64,000 nucleotides of DNA from Eucommia ulmoides (taxonomy: Eukaryota > Streptophyta > Magnoliopsida > Garryales > Eucommiaceae): NCBI GenBank assembly GCA_016647705.1, contig CM028330.1, positions 34,423,534 to 34,487,533 on the forward strand, read 5' to 3'. Position 1 is the stretch's first letter; the number at the start of each line of letters is the position of its first letter. The translations under genes were made by a program, and so were the position numbers. Under the pieces are notes generated by a model, which ran no database searches, was not told where the DNA came from, and saw nothing but the letters and a program-made list of their open reading frames with translations. Below are positions 1-11,900 of this stretch, one piece after another.

Positions 1-2747
1 CGGTTGCACTATTCATCAGCCTAGGGTTTTCTTTTATTGTTGGCCACTTATTTAAGAGACTTGTATCACATGGGAAAAACACATTATTTTTTATTAATAC
101 AATTGTGAGAGTTTTTTCTTAAGTTCTTCAGAGAACTTTTCCTGAACTTATCAAGAATTTTTTGTGGCGTTCAAACTTTATATCTCTGGTTCGTGATTCA
201 TTATAATCATTGGGTCAAGATCATTACTTATACCATTGGTTCGTGTTTTGTTCATAAATGTTGGGTTAAGGTAATCTGTTGGCCTAATGAGCTACCCGAG
301 AGGGGGTGAATTAGGTAATGATAAAATTTAATCCAAATAATAATACTTCAAAAATTTAAATAATTAATTTAATCCTAAATTAATTATTATCTCTTTATAG
401 CAGCAAAAATATATTATCAACTAGATGCACATCAAACAACAATATATAAGTAAAGTAAATAAAGCAGCATACCACGATATATCCTGATTCACCAAACTAC
501 TCTTAACTAATCCAGTCCTCCGAGCCCCACTGAGACTCGCACCCACTAAACTCAAGATTCCTTTAACAGGTAAGAAATAAATTTTTACACAATGATTCTT
601 TTCGCAAGTTCATAATCAACCTTTACAATTTTATTTTTTCACAGACTCAGGAATAACCTTATGTTTTTCACAAGCTAAAGATTAACCTTTTCTTTTTCTC
701 AGGTTCAAGAATAACCTTATCTTTTTTTCAAGCTCAAGCCTAACCTATTCCTTTCACAGATTAGGGATCAAACCAAATTCTTTTATACCTTAGGCTAAGA
801 ATCAAACCTCACAATCACTTCAAGTGTCATTTTTCTAGGTAAGGATGAAACATTTACAATTCACTCATAATTCTAATTCTAGTCAAGAAGAATTATCCTC
901 TTAATCTTTTTATACTCTAGGCAAAGATCAAAACCTCAAGCTCTTTACCGGAAGAGATTGAAACTAACTACCCCTGATTAGATACTCCCAGTAGTATCTA
1001 ATCTGCACACAACTCACCAATTACAAACAATGATAAGTTCTTCCCACTCAGATCTTCTACCACTTTAGATTAATTAATACTCAATTAATGTCCCAATACT
1101 AGTGATAGAAATAAAGTGAGGAAACAAAATCTGATTATAATAAAGAATGTTGATAACACAATTAATCACGTAATCAGATTAATACACAAATCGTTTTTAA
1201 AAGATTTTTATGCTTTTAAAATTCAAAAACGATTTCTCAAAAAAGATCAATTCACGAAGAAAATAATAATAATAAAATACTCAATTAAAGAATAAGTTTG
1301 GAGTGATCTCACCAAGGAAACACCGAATAGATTGCACGTAGTATTGCAAGACAGCTTAGATCGGTGACGCTAACTCAAATAGCGCTTTAACTCAAGAACT
1401 TCTCAATAATCGATCTCACAATTGATCTCTCAACATAATATCAGAATGATGAATCTTAGAAAAGCTTAGAAAATGAATAGTTCTTGATATTGTGTGTATT
1501 GTCCTCTTGTTATGTGAAATCCGCAAGTATATATATAAGGAATTAAAACAAGTCTTCCAACGACTAGTTTTCAAATAATAAGTATATAAAAAGCACTTAT
1601 AGACCTCATATATCATTATGACTTAATCCTGGTATAATTCACTCAATAATATCTTTTAGAATATTCAATTAAGTCCCTCAAACATGTTCTCAAACTCAAT
1701 TAAATAAGATAGCAAAAATTACATGTACCAAATTGAGAGATATCAAAAATATATGAACCATATCTATAGGGATGACAAAATATCAATGATATATCTTTAA
1801 TACTATCATATCCCTAAAATGTTTCTTATATCTTAACCATAAACGGCTATTATTTGATCAGAATTCTTGAAATCCTTTAAACCGGAAACAGACTCATCAA
1901 TCGACCAACCAACACCCGTAAGTCGACCGCCCGATTCAAGTTGTAGCCTAAGCCAAACGTCTCTCGCTCATCGGTCGATCAGTAATTCACGGTCTGTCGA
2001 ACGAACGATACAGAGAACTTCTCAAGCCAAAATCTATTCGCCTATCGATTGACCACCCATTCTCCATCTGTAGACCAGATGATTCAATAAGTTTTACAAG
2101 TCGACCTATCTATCGACCTAACAATTCAGAGACTTCATGTATTTTACACAGGTCGACCGATCACACTCCACAAGTCAACTGATCCTGCTGGAACTTCTTC
2201 CTTAATTTATTTTAATTTAATTCTTCGACATTTTCGCCCCTTTAACTGATTTCTTTTCTCAGTTAGCTCCACTAAAATCTTAAATTCAATTTTAATCAAT
2301 CATCAATGTTTCTTTTTCAATTACACGTAGGAGCAAATAATTTAACTAATTAGGATCCTATAAAAAATGCACATAATTAGAAAAAGTATTTTCGTGTCAT
2401 GTGTGATCCTAATCGGGATACATTAAGAGTAAAAATTTAACATGATTTGTTTTCCCTAGGTTCTTCAATTTCTTCGGTCTCTTAACGTCCACCATCTTTG
2501 TCAGTCTCTTCAGTATTCATTTTTTTTATGATAATATCTTCACTGGAACTAATAAACTGAAACACTCAATAAATCCATTAGTTCCACAAAAAACATTAAC
2601 ATTTAATTGTCCATCAAAATATTAGGATCAACATAATCTATCCTGAATTCTGTATTTTTGTGTTCCTATATCTGATTTAGTTCGATCCTCGTGAAGAAAC
2701 CCTAAGTTGGTTTTGGAACTCACTAATCCTTGGTGAGGTTCGTATCA
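1..2747 (+). repeat. 5' LTR of gypsy-1, split by a solo LTR
   Basis: The left part (1-276) and right part (2634-2747) together align with the 3' LTR at 7713-8096. Shared landmarks are the GTTGGCCAC stretch, the TTTTTTGTGGCGTTC stretch, and the GATTTAGTTC and CTAATCCTT blocks near the end. Everything between 277 and 2638 is foreign: a copia solo LTR plus one copy of its target duplication. The LTR ends at about 2747 (..TATCA), followed by primer-site-like sequence. Confidence 0.88.
277..2633 (-). mobile_element. Copia solo LTR (family shared with elements A and B), TSD TAATC
   Basis: A 2.36 kb segment begins TGTTGGCC and ends GGATCAACA. It is flanked on both sides by TAATC (272-276 and 2634-2638). 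The uninterrupted 3' LTR of the host gypsy element has a single TAATC at the matching place, so this is a clean insertion with a 5 bp duplication. The sequence matches, in the same orientation, the LTRs at 26942-29527, 48249-51670 and 52175-54492. Those belong to minus-strand copia elements, so this LTR is also minus-oriented. No internal copia coding remains, which indicates LTR-LTR recombination. A TATATATATA stretch near 1528-1540 is a candidate promoter core on the minus strand. Confidence 0.93.
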
Positions 2748-3274
2748 TTTAGTAATCAGAGTAAGGTCTAAATCAGGTTTCATCTATCCTTTTCTTTTTC
2801 GCTCATTCATATCTATTCCTTCCTATTTTTTTTTTCTTAACCAAATTATATCATCAGATCTATTGTGTGTTTTTTCGTTCTAATTCAAATCTGGTCTGAT
2901 CTTGATAAAACACGTTGTACATCTTTGTTCTGGTCATATTTTTTGTTTAAATACTGTGCTTTTTCAAATCTCAATTTAAAGTTGTTGCTTTAAAAAAAAT
3001 GAAAAACGGAAATAAAAAAAAATAGAACAAAAATAAGGGGGACAAAATAAAAAAAAAAATCCAGTCACCATATTGAGATTTAAACTCTTCTTATTCTATT
3101 CCATAAGTTTATCCTTTATGTTCTTCTTGTTCACTTTACTTTTGTCCTAAATTTCATTCTTAGTGAAATTGATTTGTTGAGTTTGAATTGTCACAAAATA
3201 TTTCTGGTTGAGGTTGGTTAAGTTCAATAAAGAACTAAAAGAGTGAACTAAAGAGTGAAAAAAGGCAAGAGAGT

Positions 3275-4135
3275 GTGAGACTAATATCGAGAACTCGATC
3301 ATTTCAAAATCTGAGCTCCTCTACTTCATGGAGGTTGAATGGGAAGAAAGACGAATGGGTTGTTTCAAAGTCCAAAATCGAACCGCTAAAAATGAGAGAT
3401 GATGTGCCCAATGCCAACAAAGGTAAAACCAAAACCCAAACTCGTAACCATGATATTAAATGTTTTCGCTATTTAGGAGTAGGTCACATAGCTTTATAAT
3501 GCCCGAATAAAAGGACCATGATAGCACGTGCTGATAGAGATGTGTAAACCGAAAGCGAGAGTAATGATAACCAGGTGCTACCACTTGAGGATGCTTGTGA
3601 TGATGATATAGAGTACTTGATAGAGGGAGAGTCATATGTAGCAAGGCGCGCTCTAAGTGCCCAAGTCCCAGATGATGACTTGGAATGACAAAAAGAGAAT
3701 ATTTTCATATTAGATACCATGTCAACAACAAGGTATGTATTATGATCATTGATGGGGGGAAGTTGTACTAATGTGGCTAGTACTACCTTAGTAGAAAAAC
3801 TGAACTTACCAACCTTGAAACATCCTAAACCGTATAAGTTATAGTGGTTGAATGATTGTGGAGAGGTTCGGGTAAATAAGCAAGTGATAGTTTTCTTTTC
3901 AACAGGGAAGTACAAGGATGAAGTAGTTTGTGATGTTGTTCCAATGAATGCGGGTCACATATTGTTGGGGCAGGCCATGGCAATTTGATAAGAAGGTCAC
4001 TCAAGACGGGTTCAAGAATAGGCACTCATTTGTCAAAGACAATAAAATCATTACTCTTGTGTCGTTGACTCCAAGACAAGTATATGAGGATCAAATGAAA
4101 TTGAAAAGAGATAATGAGTTTGAAAAAAACTTGTG
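3275..4135 (+). pseudogene. gypsy-1 gag end and protease region, broken
   Basis: The frame at 3275-3499 ends in a nucleocapsid zinc-knuckle-like segment (KCFRYLGVGHIAL, then a stop, then CPNKR). The second Cys of a CX2C pair reads Tyr-Leu here, so the knuckle is damaged. Downstream to about 4135 the reading matches the aspartic-protease region of plant Ty3 elements, including the family-typical stretch around TPRQVYEDQ near 4070-4090. It needs several frame changes and has stops. The region after it (4136-4300) is an A/G-rich low-complexity linker. Gag upstream of the knuckle is mostly missing. Confidence 0.75.
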
Positions 4136-4398
4136 AGACCGAGTGTTAAAAAAAAGATGAGAAAAAAAAGAGTGAAAAGAGAAAAGAGAAAAAAATAAAA
4201 AAGGGAGTGAAAAAAAAATGAGAGAAAAAACAGAGAAACAAGTGAGCTTTTATACTAAGACGAGTGATATCAAGAGTGTTTTTTTATGCAAACCAGCCTA
4301 TATTTGTACTACTGTATAAAGAGGCGTGTTTTAGTACTAACAAACTTTACCAATCTTTGCCTAGTGTTGTTGTTTCTTTGTTGTAGGAATTTGAGGAC

Positions 4399-5604
4399 GT
4401 GTTCTCTGACGACGTGCCTAGTGGATTGCCACCTATTCGAGGCATAGAGCATCAAAGTGACTTTATGTCGGGTGCAATCATTTGTAACCAACCAACCTAT
4501 AGGAATAATCCGAAGGAGACAAAGGAACTTCAAAGGCAAGTGGAGGAGTTGTTGGCTAAAGGACATGTAAGAGAGAGCATGAGTCCGTGCGCAGTACCAG
4601 TACTACTTGTGCCTAAGAAGGATGGAACTTGCCGTATGTGTGTTGATTGCCGAGCTATTAACAACATTACGATAAAGTATCGACATCCCATTCCTAGGCT
4701 AGATGACATGTTAGATGAGTTACATGGGTCATGTATTTTTACAAAAATTGATTTGAAAAGAGGGTATCATCAAATTAGAATGAATGAGGGTGATGAATGG
4801 AAAACTACCTTTAAAACTAAACATTGATTGTATGAGTAGTTGGTTATACCTTTTGGTCTAACTAATGCACCAAGTACATTCATGAGGTTAATGAATCACA
4901 CATTGCGTACGTTTATAGGCAAATTTGTTGCCGTCTATTTTGATGATATTTTGGTGTATAGCAAGAACTTAGATAAGTATATTGATCACTTGCATTGTGT
5001 GCTTGATGTTTTAAGGAAAGAAAAACTATATGCCAATGTAAAGAAATGTTCATTTTGCTTGGACAAAGTTGTGTTTCTTGGCTATGTTGTAGTGCGAAAG
5101 AGATTACGGTGGATGAGGAAAAGGTGAAGGCTATAAAAGAATGGCCCACACGTAAGTCAATCACAGAGGTAAGAAGTTTTCATGGTTTGGCTAGTTTTTA
5201 TCGGCGATTTGTTAAAGATTTCAGTACACTAGCCGCACCACTCACTGAAATTGTTAAAAAATCCGTGGGTTTTAAATGGAGTAATGAGCAAGATTGTGCA
5301 TTGAATGAGATTAAAGCAAGGTTATGTGGTGGTTCTTTATTAACATTACTTGATTTTTCTAAAACTTTTGGGATTGAGTGTGATGCCTCAGGAATAGGTA
5401 TTGGAGTTGTTTTGATGCAAGAAAAGCGACCAATAGCATACTTTAGCGAAAAGCTAAATGGAGCAGCCTTGAGCTACCCGACATATGACAAATAGCTTTA
5501 TGCATTGGTGAGAGTATTAGAGACTTGGAAACATTACCTGTGGCCGAGAGAGTTTGTCATACATACCGACCATGAGTCCTTAAAGTACTTTAAAGGACAC
5601 AAGG
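4399..5604 (+). pseudogene. gypsy-1 reverse transcriptase and RNase H remnant
   Basis: Three overlapping frames (4399-4827, 4840-5127, 5046-5495) read as one Ty3-type reverse transcriptase. Visible landmarks are the [18 protein letters not shown] block, the [13 protein letters not shown] block, the [14 protein letters not shown] block, and the catalytic YFDD at 4935-4946. Two in-frame stops lie between 4825 and 4839, and a frame shift near 5085-5100 breaks the thumb region. An RNase H start follows (ECDASG, near 5380). The [10 protein letters not shown] block is at about 5560-5595, and then RNase H stops abruptly near 5605. The rest of RNase H is deleted and integrase sequence follows directly. 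Confidence 0.88.
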
Positions 5605-6625
5605 TAAGTTGCTTGTGCGTGAAGCACATGGAGGTGGTTTGATGGGTCATTTTGGTGTAAAGAAGACTTTAGACGTGTTATATGAACACTTCTTTTGGCC
5701 AAAATAAAACATGATTATGTGGAGAGAGTTTGTGCTAGATGTGTTACGTATAGGCAAGCCAAATCTAAAATCTTACCACATGGATTATACACTCCTTTGC
5801 CCGTACCTAGTGTGCCTTCGGTAGATATTTACATGGACTTTGTTTTAGGCTTGCCTAGGTCAAGGAAAGGTAGGGATTTAATTTTTGTGATTGTTGATAG
5901 GTTTTCTAAGATGACACATTTCATATATTGTAATAAAAGACGATGCAACCCGTGTTGCTGATTTGTTCTTTAGAGAGATAGTACGTCTTCATGGAATTCC
6001 TAAGAGTATTGTGTTTGATCGTGATGTTAAGTTCCTTAGCTATTTTTGGAAAGTCTTGTGGGGAAAGATGGGAACTAAATTATTGTTCCCAACTACTTGT
6101 CACCCCCCAAACGGATGGACAAGTCGAGGTAGTGAATTGAACTTTATCTACTTTGTTGCGTACTACAGTTCAAAAGAACTTGAAAAATTGGGAGGGTTAT
6201 TTGTCGTTCATTGAATTTGCTTATAATCGGAGTGTTCATTCTACTACAGATTTTTCACCATTTGAGATTGTTTATGGTTTTAATCCACTAACTCCTTTGG
6301 ATTTGTTGTCTTTGCCAGTCAATGAGAGGACTAGTTTGGATGGACAAAAGAAGACTTAGATGGTGAAAAAACTCCATGAAAGTGTACGGCAACACATACA
6401 AATGAAAAATGAGCAATATGCAAACAAAACCAACAAGGTCCGTAGATAAGTCATCTTTGAACTGAGTGATTGGGTTTGGGTCCGTATGAGAAAAGACAAA
6501 TTTCAGCCCATAGGCGGACCAAGCTACATCCTAAAGGGGATAGTCCATTTCAAGTCCTTCAGAAGATCAATGACAATGCATACAAGTTGGATCTTCCAGG
6601 TGAGTATAACGTTAGTGCAACATTT
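5605..6625 (+). pseudogene. gypsy-1 integrase, broken
   Basis: The N-terminal zinc-binding HHCC region is visible at about 5610-5760 (H..H in [13 protein letters not shown], and CARC). The catalytic core follows (DFVLGLPRS, then VDRFSKM near 5835-5915), and the sequence continues through several frames to about 6625. Stops and frame shifts occur near 5640, 5960, 6120-6150 and 6358. The C-terminal tail (RTKLHPKGDSPFQVL block, 6510-6560) is interrupted at 6626 by a MITE and resumes after 7213. Confidence 0.82.
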
Positions 6626-6626
6626 A

Positions 6627-7210
6627 GGTGGCATTTGGTAACCATTTCTGTTCACATCCCAGCCGTGGGATGGGAATAGAATAGGATGGGATGTGATGAG
6701 AATTATGTTTCCTTCTTGAGAGTAGAATCGCATTTGGTAATGATATTTTTTTTTTGTTTTGGGAACAAAATCGCATTTGGTAATGATTTTATCCTCAAAT
6801 AAAAAAAAATGTTTTGAGAACATTTTTTTTTTTTTTTTTGGCCGGATGGTGACCGGCGGGTGGTTGACGGTGGCCGGTCGGCGGCACTGAAAGTTGCCAG
6901 ACAGTAGGCAGCCGGCAATACCGAAAATGACCCACGACGGTTGCCAGAGATGAATACTGGCAGCGACGGCGGGCGGTGACGGACGACGGATGAACAGTGG
7001 CAGTAGTTTTTGGGAATGAGATGAGAATAATGAGATTTTTTTATTTTTTTTTGTTTCTCATTTCTTAGGAAAAAAGTTGGCACAATTCTCAAATGGGAAT
7101 GGAATAGGAACGGGAACAAAAATTACCAAACGCTATTCCCAAACAAAAATTCCAAAAATCTGGGAATGGGATAGAAATTTCTGGGATGGAAACGGTTACC
7201 AAACAGGGCC
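6627..7210. mobile_element. Tourist/PIF-Harbinger-like MITE with GC-rich core, TSD TTA
   Basis: A 584 bp insertion has imperfect terminal inverted repeats: GGTGGCATTTGGTAACC on the left, and the complement of GGCCCTGTTTGGTAACC on the right. It is flanked by TTA on both sides (6624-6626 and 7211-7213). The host gypsy integrase-tail reading frame resumes directly after the right-hand TTA, which confirms both edges. The centre (about 6840-7000) is GC-rich, with GCCGG/GACGG repeats, inside AT-rich arms. There is no transposase. It shares design and terminal words with the copies at 12167-13584 and 61480-62103. Confidence 0.88.
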
Positions 7211-7213
7211 TTA

Positions 7214-7398
7214 ATGTTTTTAATCTTTCTCCGTTTGATGTAGGTGAAGATTTGAGGTTGAATCATTTTGAAGAGAAGAGGGATGATGAGAACCAACAAG
7301 CACCATCAAAGGACCCACTGCATGTTCTAGTTGGACCTATTACTATTACTAAAGCAAGATCCAAGAAGATCAAGAGTTTTGGGTTGAGTCTAAAATAA
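7214..7398 (+). pseudogene. gypsy-1 integrase C-terminal tail after the MITE
   Basis: A short open stretch continues the gypsy integrase tail (NLSPFDVGEDLR, then SKDPLHVLVGPIT) and ends at a stop at 7396-7398. This tail is common at the pol end of plant Ty3 elements. It is separated from its upstream part only by the MITE. The ~300 bp that follow, to the 3' LTR, are non-coding. They should hold the polypurine tract, which I could not place confidently. Confidence 0.75.
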
Positions 7399-7712
7399 TA
7401 AAGCCCAAATTAGGCCCAAATGACAATTAAGGCCTAGTTCATCTCATCAAGTCAAGCGAATGGGCTTAAACGTGAACTTGAATAGGCTTAAGCATGATGA
7501 CCGCGAATTTCAGATCATTTATTTATTTACTTATAGGTTTTATTTTTATATATTTTAATTTTATTTATTGACTTGTAAGGCATGAATGTCAAATTAGCAT
7601 TTTCCTTTTTAGATTAGGAGTAGGGTTTTCTTGTCTCTATAGGATTCCTTGTTCCTCTAAGGTTTTCTCTTATTTTTATTGTGGTCGCGCACTGTTCACA
7701 AGGTATTGTTCA

Positions 7713-8096
7713 CAGCTGCACTATTTATTAGCCTTGAGTTTTCTTTTATTGTTGGCCACCTATTTAAGAGACTTGTATCCCATGGGAAAACACATTATTT
7801 TTTATTAATATAATTGTGAGAATTTTCTCTTAAATTCTTTAGAGAACTTTTCATGAACTTATCAAGAATTTTTTGTGGCGTTCAAATTTTATATCTTTGG
7901 TTCGTGATTTGTTAAAATCATTGGGTCAAAATCATTACTTATATCGTTTGTTCGCGTTTCATTCATAAACATTAGGTCAAAGTAATCTATCATGAATTCT
8001 GTATTTTCATGTTCTTGTATCTGATTTAGTTCAATCCTCACGAAGAAACTCTAAGTTGGTTTCGGGTCTCACTAATCCTTAGTGAGGTTCGCATCG
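7713..8096 (+). repeat. 3' LTR of gypsy-1 (visible homologous part)
   Basis: This is the portion that aligns with 1-276 plus 2634-2747. The true LTR start is further left, because the matching part of the 5' LTR lies outside the window; a TGATGACCGCG at about 7495 is one possible start. The right end is near 8096, where the 5' copy reads CGTATCA and this copy reads CGCATCG. The repeat carries the single TAATC target used by the copia solo LTR in the other copy. Confidence 0.8.
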
Positions 8097-8127
8097 GCGA
8101 CCCTAGGAGGTGCAAATAAGTTATTAG

Positions 8128-8128
<1 letters not shown>

Positions 8129-8221
<93 letters not shown>
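8129..8221. repeat. Compound microsatellite (AT)n(AG)n
   Basis: About 46 bp of alternating TA are followed directly by about 46 bp of alternating GA. The tract starts 33 bp after the end of the gypsy-1 3' LTR and is likely to be length-polymorphic. There is no coding potential. Confidence 0.97.
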
Positions 8222-8223
<2 letters not shown>

Positions 8224-8443
8224 TAATCGATGACTGTCGAGAGGTGTGGGAGGGGTTAGTTAGAAAATGAGAGAGAAAATAAAGGAAATCCAGTGCCGAC
8301 GAAAGAGTCAAGAGGAAGGAGGGCGGAGAAGTGTAAAAAATAAAAAAACGAAGACATGTTAGAAGAAGAAAATAGTAATTTAATTAAATAATTTTTTTTA
8401 AGGGATATAGGGTTAGCAGAAAAGAGTGTACATTTAGAAATAG

Positions 8444-8853
8444 CCATTAATTTACAAAAAATAAATCTTGTAATATTACCAACTTGCCCTCAATGAAGTC
8501 AAAAAAACCCAAAGAAAACAAAAACTTGGGAGGGAAGAAAACAACCTTGGAATCGCTTCGTCACGAAGCTACTCGTCTATATATCAAGCCATATTATGTG
8601 GGTGTACATGGTACTACATATGGAGAGGAGAGAATGATTTACAAAAAAAATTCTTGTAATACCCATTAATTTACATAAAAAAAAATCTTGTAATATTACC
8701 AACTTGCCCTCAACGAAGTCAAAAAAACCCAAAGAAAACAAAAACTTGAGAGGGAAGAAAACAACCTTGGAATCGCTTCGTCACGAAGCTACTCGTCTAT
8801 ATATCAAGCCATATTATGTGGGTGTACATGGTACTACATATGGAGAGGAGAGA
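8444..8853 (+). repeat. Tandem duplication, ~190 bp unit twice (8444-8633, 8663-8853)
   Basis: Two near-identical direct copies lie 219-220 bp apart, separated by ~29 bp that itself resembles the start of the unit. Differences are few single bases. Each copy carries a short open frame of about 48 residues beginning KSKKPKENKN, which I do not recognise and do not call as a gene. Each copy also has a TATATAT box (second copy at 8798-8804). The second copy ends about 150 bp before the first visible DCL2 exon, so it could supply a promoter for a truncated gene; that is inference. Confidence 0.9.
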
Positions 8854-8997
8854 TTGAAAAGTCGAAGACTTGCTGTGGATTTTTAGATATGATCGGTAAG
8901 ATATTTTCCTTTATCCTTTTCTTCGCAAGACTACACTGTTGTAAAGGTACTACTTGATTGTTCTCTTCTTTGAGCTGCATCTCAATTGTGTTTGTAA

Positions 8998-11900
8998 ATG
9001 TCTAGGTGTGATATTGATGAGGAGCTAGAAATTTTCCCAATCCCAAAAGTTACAATTCGAGGGAATATGAAAACAATGAAGCAATCTGCATGTCTTGAAG
9101 CATGCAAGCAGCTGCATCAAGTCGGTGCCTTAACGGATGACCTTGTACCAGATAACCTTGCCCAGGACCAGGAGAGTGGTAATATTTACTTCTTCAGTTA
9201 CCATTCTGTATCAACTTAAACGAGTTTTAGACCCGCACAACGTGTAGGTTTAGAAAAATATAACTTAAATTTATATTAGTAGATATTTAACACAAAAAAT
9301 TTAATATTGTTTTTTTTTTTTTTAAATTTAATGTTTAATAATATTTTAAAAATAAAATAAAAATTAATACATTTAAATAAAATGTCACTTTCAATCACTC
9401 TGAGTTATTTCTACAATTAAAAATATTAAGTAAAAGAGCTACATAAATTTAAGTATTAAATTCTAAGAGGAGATATATATTTTTTTAACTTTTTAATATG
9501 TATTTGAATAGCAACTTTTCTTCTTTTTTTTTTTAATTTTTAATTTTGTTTTTCAGGCTAGCTTTTAAACAATATAATAGCTCACAATTTATGTTGTTTA
9601 GTAGTTATTAGTATTAGAAATTTTAATAGTGATTATGAATAAAAAAAATCACAATAAAAAAGAAAAGAAGAAAAAATATAATTATTTTGGTCAATTTAAT
9701 GTCATATTTATTAAAAAAAAAGACATTTATTTTGAATTGGAAGAAAATAATTAAACTATTTGGACAATTAATTAAAATGAATAGAATTAGTATAAGTAGG
9801 AAGGATTTAATTAATTTGCATTAAAATCTTATTAAAATTACATTATTTTTAAAAATTAAAAATATGAAAGATCATAATATTATTGTAGGGAGATAATATT
9901 ATTAGGGTTGAACAAATCTTGGCCGTTTATTCATCCAAGTGAATAGAAATTGAAAGATGAACAATATTTGAACCCACTGGTAACACTTCCGCTTTTAAGT
10001 ATAACAAATAGATATTCAACAGTTTTGAGACGACCAAGAGACTGAACATGTGTTTCCTTTGCTCCTTGTTTTTCAAAGATTTGTGAAAGTTTATTCTTTT
10101 CTCAGTTTTTAATATCTTAATTTACAGAGTGTAAACCATATGTCAATGAACAAGCTATTTACTTCCCGCCGGAATTGGTTAGTCATGATGAGAATGATGC
10201 TGTCAAGAAGTATTATTGCTACCTAATTGAACTTGATCGGGACTTTCAATATTGGATCCCACTTCAAGATACTGTGGTTGCTGTGAGGACGAAGCTTGAT
10301 TTGGATAATGACAGCTTAGTTTTCGACTTGGATGTTGATAGAGGAAATTTGAGGGTCCAATTAAGATACATTGGTGATATTCAACTTGCTTTTGAAAGGG
10401 TAATGTACTAGTTGTATACATATGCTAAAAAGCTTCAACTGTCGTGCTCGAATGCTAATTGAAATGAAAAGTAGTGGTAGGCTGTTTGTTGATGATTAAG
10501 CTTTGTTTTATCAGGTTCTTCTATGCCAAAGGTTTCAAGTCACTCTTTTCAGAGTTCTCGTGGATCATAGATTGAACAAAGTGAAAGAGGTTTTAGATGC
10601 GTTTTGCCAGAAGAAAAAACTCAGAGCTTTTGATTATCTCTTGCTCCCTTCGACTGGATCACGCGATTCACGCCTAACGCCTTCGATTGATTGGAAATGT
10701 GTTAGTTCTGTGCTGTATCCTGACAATCTCTTGGATAATTGCACAAATTGTTCACATCCCAATGGTTATGGTTGCCAAGTGCACAGTAAGAATGGTTTGG
10801 TATGCAACTGTGTGCTGGAGAATTCTTTGGTGTATACAGCTCATAATGGACATTTGTATTGTTTAACCGGTACTTTGGAAGATTGTGTCGCAAGCTCACT
10901 TCTGGAGCTCAGAGACGGAAAATTTATTACTTACAAAGAGTATTATGAAAAGCGGTTTGTAGAACCTTTTGTTATTTCACTATCTAAATGCTTTTCTTTT
11001 TTTTGTTTCCTAATAATCATGATACTGATAATTTATGCTACGTTACCAAATAGAAGCAATATTTATCATATGATTAATTTTTCAGGCATGGAATCGAATT
11101 GCACTATGAAAAGGAATTATTTCTTAAAGCAAGACGTATTATTTCTGTGCAAAATTACCTTCAAAGATGCACACGAAAGAAAGAAAGAGGTTAGTGGCTT
11201 CCTCCCGTGTTTGAAACTTGCTTTCTGTTCTTTTGGGTTTGTCTTGTCATTTCCAAATAGAAAAATAAACAATGGATTACAGTATTGGTTCCATGACTGC
11301 ATAAAAAGCAGATTTTTCTTAATGGTGTCCATGTTATGTTCTCAAACTTCAAATATTTTCAGAAAGCGGTTGCGTTGAAAGCTAATATTTGTTTTCTCCT
11401 ATTCTTCCAGGAGAAAATAATTCTTCATCCGTTGAATTGCCTCCTGAACTTTGCCAAATCATCATGTCTCCTATATCGATATCTACATTGTATTCCTTTT
11501 CATTTCTTCCATCCATCATGCATCGCATCGAGTCTCTGCTTATTGCCGTCAGCTTGAAAAAGCTGTTTGCGGATCACTGCACAAAAAAATTTGTTATTCC
11601 AACTATCAAGGTATTTTCTTCTTTCTCAGAAAAAGTAACTTGGATGTACATACATATGCATTTGGGTGTGCGTTTTATAATCTGGCTACTTAGTTGTTTT
11701 GCTCAAATGGACGGACATAGACTGTCAAAGATTCGGCCTTTCGGGTACAACAATTGTGTTCTCAACTACTATCCTGTTGTAATTTCGGAATATCTATCGT
11801 TACTTCGCTTCATGTTTACAATTGTGCCCACTAACGGCATCTATCTTTTGTTTGCATTATGTGTGTGCTATAGTGTGTATTTCACATATGAGTGCCTCTA

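Larger units (their letters stand above)
1..8096 (+). mobile_element. Ty3/gypsy LTR retrotransposon (gypsy-1), decayed, 5' end outside window
   Basis: Bases 1-276 plus 2634-2747 match 7713-8096 as two long terminal repeats of one element, with the coding region between them. Order on the + strand is gag zinc knuckle, protease, reverse transcriptase, RNase H remnant, integrase, which is the Ty3/gypsy order. After the 5' LTR (ends near 2747) a degenerate version of the initiator-Met primer site (canonical TGGTATCAGAGC) is visible around 2749-2762. Stops, frameshifts and at least one deletion break every domain. A copia solo LTR and a MITE are nested inside. The RT and integrase wording resembles chromovirus-type plant elements, but I did not see a chromodomain. 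The target duplication cannot be checked because the 5' end is outside the window. Confidence 0.9.

Noticed and set aside
8484..8886. Two short frames encoding a lysine-rich ~48-residue peptide
   Set aside because: They lie in a tandem duplication with no recognised domain. The conservation between copies is explained by recent duplication.
8849..8895. A possible upstream DCL2 exon ending at the GTAAGA donor-like site at 8896
   Set aside because: The phase would fit the acceptor at 9006, but the encoded residues do not resemble the region before the DUF283 domain, and a stop lies ~13 codons upstream.
10503..11378. A single continuous 291-codon frame covering the DCL2 PAZ region
   Set aside because: It runs through intron 3 by chance and then loses similarity. 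Splicing at 10955/11085 restores the conserved DCL2 sequence.
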